Below, piece by piece: positions 13,175 through 26,100 of a stretch of DNA of 64,000 nt. Each line of letters starts with the position of its first letter. Positions within the stretch are counted from its first letter, which is position 1. A model generated the notes under the pieces. It saw only the letters and a program-made list of their open reading frames with translations. It made no database searches and had not been told where the DNA came from. This DNA comes from Brugia malayi (Eukaryota > Nematoda > Chromadorea > Rhabditida > Onchocercidae): contig NW_025062476.1 of the NCBI RefSeq assembly GCF_000002995.4, positions 4,459,001 to 4,523,000 on the forward strand. Reading direction: 5' to 3'. The position numbers and the translations under genes are program-made.

Positions 13175-16100
13175 CAATATATCACTTATTATTACAAAGC
13201 AGGAAAAGAATTTAATGCAAGAAGTAAAGTATGGAAAATAATATTAAATATAAAATATGGTGAAAATTGTCCAAATTGTTTTTTCTTTTTTGTTTGAATA
13301 TTCACTGATAGAAATGGAATCCAACTATGAGTATTTAAAGTTCACTGACAGTGAATTTGTAAACAGTCCACCGTATAACCCAACACCTGCCTGAATAGCC
13401 TGAATAAATTCCCAGGTGTAAGTTCAGCTCTTACCGAGACAGAATGTACAACAACAAGAAAGAGAACATATTTATGGAAGATAATTAGTAATGAAAAGAT
13501 TGGAAAATAGACGCTTAGTCTGAAATTGAGAATGTCAAAGACTACGAGTAGATAGTATAGAGGTAGAGATGAGAGATATTGGTGACAACTATTTTCAGCT
13601 CGACGAGAACGCTCATTTAACGGAATGGTGACAGATTCTCACGTGTTTTTGACTTCTGAATGTGATTTTGAGTTTGAGAGATGGATATAAAATGAAATAG
13701 AGAGAAAGGTAAAAGAAAAGTTAAAAATATTTTAAATTGATATGTATTTGAGGAAATCAAAAATGCTACGATATTTATTTGTATTTCGATAATTAAATAT
13801 TGAATTGCTAACTTTCGGAAGCGAAAAATATAGTGCATTTCTCTTATTACATTGGAAGGTAAGTAATGTTGAAAAATAAATTTAGAAAAGAACTTCCCTG
13901 CTGATTTAAGCTTCATTAGATGATAAATGCATAATAATTGAAGTTATTTAGTCAGATATTTCATAGTGTGAAAGTTTTCTTACCTTGTAACGAGTGACAT
14001 TGTTCCGTGACAAAATATGCGAAAAGGTATCAGTTGTTACAGGGAATAATGAGAAATGATTGTTGTTTAACAGTAAATATTTTAAAATATATCATTTTGT
14101 GTTTATTTGTAGAAATTTTGGAATTTTTATCACTTTTATTGGATTTTACCACTTTTCCAATATATGAACTGAAATTAACACTGCTTATCTTCAGACTGAC
14201 TTTTGTGAACGTTACGGAAATAATCACTTCAAACAATACAAGGAACAAAAAATAAAGGAAGAAACAGGAAGAAGTTTTCACACAATGCAAATCTATCGGC
14301 TGATTTTTTGTGTTATTTAAGGTGCAAACAGTGTTGAAATTTCTGGAAAGTCTTACAAAAACACTTTTGCGATTCTCACACCTCTACCAATATTTAGTTT
14401 TTTACAATATTTTAATAAAAGAACAAAATATTCAAAATAGGACAAATGTCATCCTTGCAAAATTATCGAATTAAGCTACAATTAACTTAATTCATTTCAT
14501 TTTTGATACAGTATAACTAATTATTATTGATTATTGATATTCTTAATAGCATTGTTTAAATAGGTAACTTTCATAGGGTTTCACTATTTCACACTAATAA
14601 TGTAATTCAAATAAATAAGCTATGTTGAGAGGAAAAAAAGAAATTTTTTGCTTCTGATCTTTCATTTTCATTAAAATAGCAAATAATTTTGCTTAAAACA
14701 TTTTCTCTTGCATACTGCAAAGTAAAGTGAATTACTAAATAACTAATTTAAATCTGAATGGATAAGACTGGAATGGAATATACCAACGCACTTTGTTGAA
14801 CTGAAGAGTGCCATGAAAACTTCAAACTTCATTCCTAGCAATATCAATAGATCAAATAGATCAAAATTTAATGCATATCAAGATTTAACATAAGTACAGC
14901 ATATTTTATACTAATCCACATCCCTGAACAGACTACTAAATTAATTTATATTAGATTAACAATAAAGCGGAAAAACTGGTTGTTGTATTTAAGGTAGTTA
15001 AGGTATTTTAAGGTATAAAAAACCATATGGAAAAATAAATGTGGAAAGGGTGTCATGAATAGGGCAAAAAAATTGATCAAATTGAATCAATGCTGCCCAT
15101 TTCTGCAGACAAAAAAAAAAAAAAAATATTTTAAACAGAAAAAAAGCAATATTTCTCGAAGTTAAATGTCATTTTCTATTCAAACATTTCCCTCTTATTA
15201 TTGAGTAAATAAATGAAACTGAGAATGAAATGAGCAATTCAATGCTTATATTTAAATGAGGAAATTTTAGTGCGATAAAAATGTAATTTACTTTCTCAGT
15301 ATATTTCCAAGAAGTAAACGATATACAAGTAAATATTTTGGACTGCTTTAAAGAGATGATTTCATTCCTTAAACCAAACAAAATTTGTTTCAAAAAAGAA
15401 TCAACTTTTGCAAATTTTAAAGATTAGAAGTTATTAATCAAAGTATGAAATAGAAATATCTGTCACTAAGTTAAGACTTACCAGATTAACTAACAAATGA
15501 CTATCGTTATTTTCACAGACAAATAACTTTGCAAAAAGATTTTCTTTTTTTTTTTTGGAACATTTACAAAATAGTTTTTAATGCAATCCATTTTTTTTTT
15601 AAAGTTAATGTTGCATAATAAGAAATAATAATATTGTATCCTACTCGTATAGTTAAAATGATTCGAGTACGAAATGATTGAGATTATTATAAAAAAGAGA
15701 TCAAAAAAAAAAAAAATGAATGACCCATTTACTTGCTTAATTTGTAGCAGTAAAAAATAGTGGAAAAATTATTAGTCTTTTTTGAAATATAATAATTAAA
15801 AGACTAAATAAAATAAGAGGAACTATATTATCGTCGTCATGGAGCAGATGTCTATGAGATTACATTCATATAAATGAACCATGTGCTTAAGATATTGACC
15901 AGAACCAATTTAAAGAGGCAAAACAAATGAATGCATTTGACTATTCGATTTCTTTTCAAAAGGATAATCTAATATCGTTTTCTCTTAAGGATTTATGCAT
16001 GAATTGAAAATTGAGTGTAAATTTTTTAGACCAATAGAATAGTACAAATAATTACAATTTAATTTAGCCAAATACAATATTCAATTAGCACTACCTATTA

Positions 16101-19100
16101 CTATAATTGTTGTTCAATCTACACTAGCAGAAATGTCATATAGCTGGGTCACATCCATATATCACTTCATTTTTCAACAATCAAACCAAGTTTATTTAAT
16201 GTGTAAGAAATAATCAAAACTTGATTAATTACATTACTTTTTTATACTTCAGCATTATTTCATACTTAAGGAAAAGTAAGAAAACGCAAAGACATCAAAA
16301 AACATACTGGAAAAAAAGAGTAGATAAATCAATAATTTTAATTGAAATGCACATTAGAATGCAGCAACAGATGTTTGTTTGCTATTTTAAACTAATCTTT
16401 TCAAATGTTTTGCTCCTCATACAGAAAAGAAGATTCATTGCTTACCTTTATGTTTTTCAATTGATCAAAAAAAAAAAAAGCATTATTTTTAAAGATACTT
16501 AAATGCAATAACATTTTACTGCTTTTACTTTTAATTCATTCAATTTTACAATCTTACTAAAATTTTAAAGCAAAGAAAACATTATTTTATTATAAACATG
16601 AAAATATTGGAAGTAGAATCATAAAATGTTGACTTAATCTTAAATATTATTTATCTAACCTAATTATTCGCTTCCAAATGATTCATTTTTTTATGAGATT
16701 CCTTAGATTCAGAAATAAAAATATGCACAACTTACTTATCCTTAAGTACCTCAACCATTTCCTTAAATTTTCTCTTCAATTTCGTTCAAAGTCAGAAGCC
16801 ACCATTTGATCATTTTCTTTTTTTTTTTTTTTTTGATAGCGTCAATTTAGAGCGAGTTTCTCAGAATTTCTTTTAATATCCCTGAAAAGAGTGAATTTTC
16901 TGAGTAAAAAAAAAAAAAATGGAAAATCATAACAGAGTACACAGACCTTAATGGAATTCATTGATAGATTATCGCAATTTTTTTTTTATAAAATCCAAAA
17001 TACTAAACATTATTGATTCATTTCTTATATGGTATCTTTTTAAAGCTGCAAGTAACTCTTACATTCTTAAAAGAGTTTTAAATAAAATTAAGCAAAGGCA
17101 GGATAACCATCTTCTAGCCAGTTCTTCCCAACAATGTTATCAGCCGTGCAAAATTTTCCACAAGTCGAGAAGTAAAATGAATTTAATTAAAGGAAATATG
17201 TCCAACATGTTTAGCAGAGAGAAGCAAAATAGTTAATTTATTCAGGACATGCTAGCATTAAATTTGCTTACGATTATTTTCAATTGATTAGTAAAAAATT
17301 ATAAACTTGAAGAATTTTATGTCAGAACAATTCACCAAATCACCTACTCGTTCGAATACTTCATAATAAGACCATAGAAAAACAATAAATGTAGAAATTC
17401 AAGCTTTAATCAATTTTGTGCAACTTTTTTCGTGCCCAATTTAGATCCTTGATTTCAAGTCTTTTTAATGGACACATTTTTTCCCAATTAACTTACTCTT
17501 CCATTCTTTCTTTTCCTTCTTTTTTTTTTTTTTTATTAATTAACCAATTGACTTCTGAAAAGCAAATTTCAGCAATGTAATTTACTAAATCATCTCATTA
17601 CAAAGAATTTCTACTTCAGGAATTTGAGGACTGAGAGCGAAAAGGTCTCACATTGTAAATACTAAATGAACTGAGCCACAATGCCTCATCAAAGCTGGGC
17701 AGCCTTTAAGGCCTGCTAAGGGACTAGGCTACCACATTGTTGTCTATGTTCACAGTTGCAAATCTATCACTACTGCCAAAACTTTAGATATTGCTTATGG
17801 CCTAGCAGTAGTGGTCATGCTAGGCGCATGACATATATGGCCTGGCCCATATCGGTTGCAATTCATGTCTCAAGCGTGTCACATGTCACCACATTCAGAT
17901 AAAACAGTTCTGGGTGGAAAATCCTATGATGAAATTTCTAGTTATCATAGTGAGTTCCATATTTTAAATTATAAGGAGAAGTCAAGGAAAGGAAGAAAAA
18001 AGACAAGTTGTGAGGTAAAAGTGAGGCTCAAGTAATGAATAGGCCTGGAATGTTCCCTTAACACTGATTGTTTTAATAAAGGATGTACTTTAAAAATTTT
18101 CTAAAGTATATTTGTTTTTAGAGGCAATATTTGATAGTTTAAAAGCTATTGCCACCGTTATTGGAAGAATTTTGAAAAGGTTTTTATGAATATTCATAGT
18201 TGCGGAAATGTTTAAAAAACTGAAACTATTCGCTAAAAATATCAGTGAAAGAATGGAAAATAAATCTCATTGGGATGTTGAAGTGTAAAATCCGTAACCT
18301 ACATTCCAGATCAAAATGTTAAAAGCTTTAATAATAGGTTGAAGTGATAGATAAGAGAGGTAATTTAAGTTAAACATCAAAAGGATTATTAATCTAGAAT
18401 TAATCTGTGGATTAATTTCATTTTATTATTCGCCATTTTGTTTAAACTGTCTAAAATAATAATCAAACATTCCTAGCTACGAATGTAATTCATTTTTAAA
18501 AATCATTCTGATACCACTAAAGTAGAGAATGGATAGAAGTGGAAATGATTCGACGTAATAATAAACTGATAGAAAAGAGAATGGGAACAAAATGAGATTA
18601 ATCATTTACAAAGTGATAAATTCGAAAACATAAAATTGAAATGATTTTAATTGAAATAAGAGGAATAAGCTATCACATCTAAATTATACAGCAAATGAAT
18701 TACATTATCGAATGTTAAAACAACGTCTTTTAGCACACATATATTTCACTTCTACCACTCAATCATTTGTCATCATCATTTAGCGTAATAAACAATCAAA
18801 GCAATCGATCGTAAAGAAATACATAAATAAATTGAGAAGAAGAAGAAAGTGTGATAAATTTCATTGAAATATTTTATGCTCAATTAATCTAATCTCGACA
18901 TATATTTCCTCCTATGGTTACATACAGTGAACTTCCGATTTTAGCGCAATGAAAATATTAACGAAATGTTTTAGTTTGAAAATAATGAATGAATGAATAG
19001 TAAAACAGGTAGTAAACGGTGAAGAATAGATGTTTTGATGATTAAAAAAGTGGATGATCAAAGGTATGTAAACATAGGTATCGGTAAATGGCACTACATA

Positions 19101-19764
19101 GCATGAAGTAATGATATACATGTAAACATTTTCATGCTGTTATATTTAAAGGATGAAGATTAAGTTACAATTTCCTAATTATCATTTGTTGAAGAATTAA
19201 TAATTATATTCTAAAAATAAATATTCTAAAAATATTTATACATTGTGAAAAGTGAATACAAACGCGTATTCAGAATTGAAAGTCCTTAGGCTATAAAATT
19301 ATCAATACTAATATCATATCAGTCAGATTGATAAGCAAAGATACGAACTAAATCCAAATTAAGTCTTAAAATGGCAAATAATTACTATAAAAGTTCAAAT
19401 AAGCAATTAAGCAATTAAAAATAATTATGAAAAATCTTGAAATTATTCAGAGATTTCCTGTTTCAGCGTAGTTTCAATCGTTTTGTATGTTTTCCTGAAC
19501 TTATTTTATGCAGTAATACTCCAGATTTTATCAAATATTATATCTTCCTAAATCTCTTCGAACTAAATTGTTATTTTGTAATGTTACGAAAACATCTGTC
19601 TCTCACCTGAATACTAAAACAGATGTGAAAGTGAGTTTCCAATAAGTTTGCGTAATGACCATCATCGTAACTCAACTGCATGTTGTGATGAAAGAAGTAG
19701 AATTGCATTTAGATGTGCATGCAGCAGGATTTGCAATTCTTGTTTATTCTGCGATGTAATTTCA
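13175..19764. other. Gene-free spacer with one composition island
   Basis: About 6.6 kb between the TPRKB-like gene (-) and mrps-21 (+); it should contain both promoters. Several 70-100 codon open frames occur (for example 13617-13916 minus, 14007-14255 plus, 16221-16502 plus). Their translations are low-complexity Lys/Ile/Phe/Asn-rich, with no family resemblance and no matching exons nearby. Poly(A)/poly(T) tracts are common (15111-15125, 15546-15557, 16818-16834, 17519-17534). The only distinct piece is the GGCC-rich island at about 17640-18060. Confidence 0.55.
17640..18060. other. GGCC-rich composition island A
   Basis: About 420 bp with clearly higher G+C than the flanks and repeated GGCC words (aaggcctgct, tggcctagca, atggcctggccc, aggcctgga). 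Every frame is broken by stops and I recognise no protein. It could be a degraded mobile element, a non-coding RNA locus or simply a less AT-biased relic. It resembles island B (50580-51360) in vocabulary, but I could not align the two by eye. Confidence 0.4.
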
Positions 19765-19765
19765 G
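19763..19765 (+). promoter_or_regulatory. Candidate spliced-leader acceptor, mrps-21
   Basis: TTTCAG ends one base before the ATG at 19767. No upstream exon is recognisable, so this is a likely trans-splice site that sets the 5' end and supports the start. Confidence 0.5.
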
Positions 19766-19766
19766 G

Positions 19767-20381
19767 ATGGTACGATGTTGGCGGGGAACATTAAAACAAC
19801 CTTTCGGTATAAAACTATTCTGGAATATTCATCACGCCCATCCACGATTTCTCAACAAGACGGTTCTCGTCGTTAATAATGATGTCACAGCTGCTTTTCA
19901 CTTACTTAACAGGTTTTCCTCTTTCACTTACTGAGGATATTAAAATTCGCTTATTAGATATATTATTATATAGGAAATTTATGCTTCACATTCATATGAT
20001 CAATAAATGGTGAGAACCAGGTTGAAGGATTCTGAAATATTATAGACACTTTTTTTTTCTATAGTGTTCTGACAAATAATCGCATAAAATAGTAAGCTTC
20101 ATTGTTTATTCACGTGTCTTGAATGGTTTTTTGGTGACTCTGTACCACTGTTGTTTCTTATGATGTGGATTGTAATTATATTCCAGTTCAGGTTAATGAA
20201 CAATGAAGGTTTGCTGGATATTTTACGAAAAACACGATATTACCGAAAACCGTACATGCAACGGAATGAATTATCGAGAGAAATTTCTAAGGCAATCATC
20301 AATGAAGATATGCGAAGGAAAATACAGTTTCTGATGCGAAAAAATCGACCCGACCCATATCCAGGCCAAATGACTACGTGA
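19767..20381 (+). CDS. mrps-21: Mitochondrial small-subunit ribosomal protein bS21m (MRPS21)
   Basis: Component of the mitochondrial 28S ribosomal subunit, related to bacterial S21. Two exons, 19767-19912 and 20192-20381, join within an Arg codon and give 111 aa. The conserved core is exact to the family: AAFHLLNR, NNEGLLDILRKTRYYRKPY, then AIINEDMRRKIQFLMRKNRP ending DPYPGQMTT (human ends MRKNRADPWQGC). The vertebrate protein is about 87 aa. The extra about 25 residues here are at the N-terminus (MVRCWRGTLKQPFGIK...), basic and aromatic without acidic residues, so they probably act as or extend a mitochondrial targeting signal. The gene is tail-to-tail with the proteasome gene, with about 470 bp between stops. 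Confidence 0.93.
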
Positions 20382-20853
20382 TTGCTGTCGTAGAATGCTA
20401 CAGCACTGGAATATTGGGCTTATAGTGATTAAGGAATGAGCTTGATGATTTTGCCAAAAATAATTCAGTAAGAAAAGTGTTCGCTAGGCTTTTATCTGTG
20501 CTGAACTACTCTATATTTTTCTGTCGCTAAACTGGTTCTACGAATCCTCTTTCTGGACGATTTATTTAGTGTTATCATGAAAACAATAGATCTTTACTGA
20601 TGCACAAAAATTAAATCTTTACAAAAATTAAAAAACCAAACAACAGTGTTAAAAAATTCCCTTCTGTTTTAAGTACCAATTAAGCAAGTATTGAATTTTC
20701 TGCCCGAATTAAAAAGTTTTGGCTATTGTGTATGCATCTAAAGTGTAGTTTTAGCCCTTACTGTTGGAAATAATGAACAAAGTTATGGAACATTGCAAGT
20801 TTTAGGAACTTTAATGCAAATTAAGGAAAATCGGGCAATCTTTTTTTTTTACT
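20382..20853. other. Convergent spacer between mrps-21 and pbs-3
   Basis: About 470 bp holding the two 3' UTRs. AT-rich, with a 10-nt T run at 20841-20850. No exon is seen. Confidence 0.6.
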
Positions 20854-22046
20854 TTAGTCCATCCTAGTTTTGATAGTTTTTATGTTAACTTTATCTTTAG
20901 TTATTGTATAAACGATCGCACCCCAACCGGAAGCTGCATCACGTTCCATTGCAGATAGCATTGACTGCGCTGTAGCTTCGAATAACTCATCAGGATTCAT
21001 GCCTTCTTTCCAGAATCCTGAAGTTCCACCAAATTTGAAAAACCACAATATTCTCATGAATGATTTTCAAGTAAACAGCCTGAAATCCTCTACTTAACCT
21101 TAGCAAAAGTATAGTAACTCACGGAGCAAAGTTATGTTATTTAATCGACCCTATATGAGGAGAAAGCATAAGTTCATGCTTACCACAAGATGATGCATAT
21201 GATTAGCAAAGGTCAAATATAATCATTATAATATAAAACAAAATAACCTTCACAGACGCCTAATAAATATTCAGTTCCGGTCCCCACAGCAACAAAGTCG
21301 TTAGGGGCAGAAATACAACCTATGGTGTCCATGGCACAAATATACGGTTTATTGGTTGTCGGGTCGAGTCCTGCTATCAGTGGTTCCGTAAAATAACCAC
21401 CGAAGCGATGTTGATATAACAGATTCGATACCATCACAGCTGCTACCTAGAAAAAATCAAATTTGATAGACTGAGTCAAGCTTTCTGAAATCCAAAAGTA
21501 CCTCCACTGAGAATCAAAAACCATCTCTTCTACCCAATATCTTCAATAATTCCAAGGACGTGTTATGATTAAATGCCACATTTGTTTGAGATTTTCCATA
21601 CTTACCTCAGGTTTTATCTTTCGATTCTCTCTTAATTCATATAGATTCTTCCGGAAAGTGATTTTGTCAAGAACTGTTTTAGCATCTGAATGGAATCCAC
21701 CTAAACCAATATAAACTTTTTCACCCAATTTATGCACCTGCAATATAAAAGGATCAAATTTTAATACAAAAAAATTAAAAAGGCAGGTGATTTCATCCAT
21801 GTTAACTAATTTCAACTTCAAATCCAGTAAATTTTCAGTCTATACTTGCCTTCCTTCTTATCCTACAAAGGTGAGGAATTATAGAATTAACATATTTTAT
21901 ACCAAAAAAACTGAAAAAATTACCTTCTTCATATTCGTAGCGATTGTTGTCATTTGTTCACCAAGTCGCAAATCAGAAGCAATGCAAACACAGTCGTTCC
22001 CCGCCATCGCCAAAATAGTACCACCACTATAGCTCATAATAGACAT
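20854..22046 (-). CDS. pbs-3: 20S proteasome subunit beta-3
   Basis: Non-catalytic beta subunit of the 20S core particle. Exons 22046-21924, 21737-21606, 21446-21248 and 21017-20854 join in phase to give 205 aa, the same length as human PSMB3. Landmarks: the mature-type N-terminus MSIMSYSGGTILAMAG without a propeptide, as in the human protein; VYIGLGGFHSDAKTV in exon 2; IAGLDPTTNKPYICAMDTIG in exon 3; ERDAASGWGAIVYTI and the family-typical end KTRMD in exon 4. Beta-3 lacks the autocatalytic Thr1 arrangement of beta-1, -2 and -5, and none is seen here. A TTTTCAG acceptor 38 nt upstream of the ATG marks a likely trans-splice site. The open frame continues upstream of the ATG only through that acceptor. 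Confidence 0.95.
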
Positions 22047-22084
22047 GATGAATAACCGAAGATAAGTTGACGAAAGAAGTAATC

Positions 22085-22087
22085 CTG
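22085..22087 (-). promoter_or_regulatory. Candidate spliced-leader acceptor, pbs-3
   Basis: Minus-strand ACTTTTCAG precedes a 38-nt leader and the ATG at 22046. No donor-bearing upstream exon is evident. Confidence 0.45.
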
Positions 22088-23148
22088 AAAAGTTACTCTG
22101 AAGAAAAAAGAAACTATTTTTTTTAGGAAGAGTAAATAGAAATAACCCGAAATATAGCACTTTGAATACGATAGCACTGATGCGAAGCTATTTACTTCCA
22201 ATCTAAAATATGAGACTAATTTTTCACAATAAGGAGAAATAGAGATCAATAATTTTATATCTTATTCATTCTCCATAATTCTCTATCTTCACGTTTTTCT
22301 TGAACCATTTGAAACGTTCGTGAAAGCTTGAAAACATCTGAAAAATTTAGAAAAACGAGTTTCTCTACAAAAATATAACAGTATTGATTGCCTTCATATC
22401 ACATTTCTTATAGAAGCAACAAAAAACTTTGTAGAAGCCAAATCAAAAATGGTTTAATGCATTCCATAAAACTACTAGAGCATTGACACCAACGTTGTAC
22501 AAATTAAACACTTCCAAAAATACTGAACAAATATCATCGAATTAAAAAAAATTGCACAGTTTTCATAGCAATTTGTCTTGTGCTCCTCATTCATTAGGTA
22601 AATCATTAGGTAGAATATAATAAATGAAACATGAAGCAGAAAACTTTTTTGATTAGCACTGGTTGTTTAGGCCAATATTTGCATCCATTAATAAATAGAG
22701 AGAAAACAATGACAATTAAATTAAAATTCCAAACAGCAATATAAGCAGTTTTCTATTATTTCTTCAATAATTTTGAAACGCTATATTTCCAAATCATTAT
22801 ATTGCAATTTTTAAATAATTTATGATTCATTCAGATAGTTACCCGGTAATGTACATTCGCGATACACTGTTTAAATTTAAAATTATTATTGCTTTTATTA
22901 ATAAATTGCTTCTTTACATTTAACCTTCTGTATACAGCTTTAAGATCCTTAATTTAAATAAGTTAAGAATCTTGAACATTCCTGACTGCTGTTTGAAATG
23001 TTAACTTTTTGGACTTTTGAATAACTAATCCAGAATCCAGAAAACGTGCTAAACAATAATTGCTAGCTGATACGCTGAAAACTAATCCTTAGCACTGCCA
23101 TTCCATTAAAACAAAATAAAAAACAAAAACTAGAAAGACGAATAAGAA
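22088..23148. other. Head-to-tail spacer between the SUMO protease and pbs-3
   Basis: About 1 kb. It should hold the 3' UTR of the SUMO protease and the promoter/outron of pbs-3. AT-rich with no recognisable exon. Confidence 0.55.
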
Positions 23149-26100
23149 TCAATAAGAAATGCGAGCAGGTAATGACCGTCCGCGTTCAAAATGTCCATTC
23201 CAGTTTATATGATCTCCAGCACTTGCTGTTCGTCGGCGCGGCATTGGTGATGCTGAAATTGTGATCAAAATTGAAATGATGAAAGAAGAAAGATTAAACA
23301 AATTTTACCTTGATTTACACAAATTCCAACAGTAAGCTCACCGCATTGTGGATGAAGCTCTCAATTTCACAGAGCCTATAGAAAAAAAAAAAAAAAAAAC
23401 AAACAAACAAAAATGATCAACAATGTAAATTAATTTGCTTTTATATTCGATAACTAACGTGAACGACTAAAGGTTGACTGTTTCGGAAGAATGTCTTCAA
23501 CCGATTGATTGTTTACATCGCGATTTCTAGAGTATTCTTCGTAAGCTCGCCATGCTTCTTCATCACATGCTGATTTTAACTTCGTAAGAATAGTTTTCCT
23601 CATGCCTCTGATTGTAAAATTTGGATACCATCGTCGAAATGAATCATTCCGAGTTATAAACTAAAAAACAAAATCCTGTAAAAAATTTCCTATCACAGTG
23701 ATTCCCTTTTCACTGTAAATATTATGAATCCTTTTCACTGTGTCCCGCTATCAGAATTCGAAACTTCTTCGCTCAGATCTCTAAAAATTACTGGCAGGAA
23801 TATATAATTTAAATACTCCTTAAATAAATGAACCTAGAAATAGCAGCATGAACTATTCCCACTTAAGCTTTCTCACAATAAGAAATATTTTTGCAACACT
23901 ATGGCCATATCATTTGATACTGCTTAAAACCAAAAATGACTTACCAACGGTGGTTTCAGCAAGAAACATTCGGCAAATTTTAACAGAAATAATCCACAAT
24001 CTGTATAGTTCCTTTGCTGAGGAACAGGAAACGGCACAATCTAAAGCATTTGAACAGTTTTAATAACCTAAAAAAAAGAAAAGAAAAACTAGATCTGAAA
24101 CTATGCACTACCAAAAATGTGCCACAAATTTAAAACTGTGGGCAAAAACGTCACCTTTTCAATCAATTCTTTTGCAAAGTACTTTGTGTCCCCATCCTTT
24201 AATTTCCTTTTATCTTCATATTCATAAACAAGATATTGTCTCAAAACGGGAACAGTTAATTTCCTGCAAATTAATCTCAACAAAATTAAAGACCACTTGT
24301 ATTTAAGTTAAAATGATTACCTAAATCATCTAAGCGATTTATTTAAGTGACTCTATCCATTATTATTATATTTACTGAGTTCTATTTGGACTTTAATTTA
24401 AATAAATTATAATTAGCGAAACAAAATCCACATTTATACCTCTTTATATCTGTAGCATCGGCCAACGAATCCAGCAAAATGATACATGTTTTCCTTAACC
24501 TTTTCGGTATAACATTATCATCCTTGCCATTTGTTGCTTCTTGCACACGATTAACAATAGCGTATCGAGGAAAAGTGATTATGGCTAAATACCTGAGAGT
24601 AAAAATAATTTGTAGCATCAATATTTGGAATATGCTGCTTTAACAACTTTAAAAAAATTTGAACAATGAAGAGCTGACCTGAAACAAGCTCCAAGTTTAA
24701 ACTGACTCATTATTTTTTGAATAAATTAATGTAATTTCATTACTCATTAACTATAAAAGCAAAGTTCTCACGGACAGTTCCCAAGGACATTTGTCACCGA
24801 AGTAAGTGGGATAAGAAATTACAGTTAGTTCAGATAACCTTAAAAAGACACAACTAACCAATGGATATCTTCAACAATGGGGACAACAATATAATCAGCG
24901 TTAAAAATGTCCACATTTTTTGTCCATGTTCGCACTCCTTTATAATTCTCGGCGATCTTGAAAAAGTAATTTGAAAAAATGAAATAAAAGCAATGAATAT
25001 TTTCTTAAAATAATGGTATATTAAAAAGCACAAAATGTACTCTTGTTCTCAGAACAACAAAATGATTTTAATGTTAGAATGGTTTTGTCCGAGTTTTGCA
25101 TTCAATAATTTTCATCGTTATCTTTCAACACTATGAATAATCTGTGTCATATGCCCACTATTTCTTTTTTCAATCATAAACAAGCTGAACTACAAGTCAT
25201 AATAATATAACGGTTCACTTTTCTTACTAATAGACTAACCCATTTCGCGCGAGAAAAAGTGGTATGAATTACACTGGAACCGGCAGCTGGCATTTGTGTT
25301 AACCGCGAATAAAAGAAGGAATTGAATATAAAAATAGATGGACGCCTAGAAAAGTTATAAATTTATAAAAGCCTGGGACTGTGGCAGCTTTGTTATAAAC
25401 GATGTTTTATAAATGTGAAAAAAAATTGGTGAAAAAGAATTAGTGGAAAAAAGAAAAAAGCTATTAGTTTACCTCTCTGATGATACTAATTCCATTTGTA
25501 TGTATTTTAAATAAAACTCTATGATTGTATCATTTAACATTTCATTTGGTCTCAAATATTCCACATCAGCATAGTGAATTGATATGGTTGGCTGGTCGCG
25601 AGGATAATTTAATAACAAATCCAATTTTGGTCCTTTTGCGAGTTTCAACTAAAAAAAATACGGTTGTTTCGAAAAAAATAAGTTTTGGTGACAAGAAATG
25701 AATCATGCTTAACCAAATCACATGCTTACTTTATGCTGATATGGTTACACTGAAATGAACTGTTAAACGTAACCACAGATGGTTGAAATTGTCACCCATT
25801 CGATGCAAAAAGATCATAGTAAGCTATCGTTGGTTTGTGCAATTTATTGGTTGGAAAGAAAACTACACTAACGAAGTATACTAAATAATGATATTTTCAA
25901 TTAAGCTAAAAACTGTCGAGAATCCCCTATTATTTAATTATCTCAGAACCTCTACATGGAATATTTGTTAACTGCAAACAACATGAAAAAAATTAAGTAA
26001 AAATCTCTAAGAACTACTCTAAACACCTACGATTTTCGCATTAAATATACAAAACCATCTCAGATTTACGTTTTCGATCCTCAAAAATGAATGAAACTTA

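Noticed and set aside
13617..14290. Three overlapping open frames of 82-99 codons on both strands
   Set aside because: Low-complexity Phe/Ile/Lys composition, no motifs, no neighbouring exons in phase.
22034..22249. Upstream extension of the pbs-3 frame
   Set aside because: Family alignment starts at MSIMSY and a TTTTCAG acceptor lies between; the extension is leader or outron sequence.
24760..24840. Possible extra ulp-2 exon between 24859 and 24592
   Set aside because: Adding it would interrupt the conserved HW-YLAI protease motif, which joins perfectly without it.
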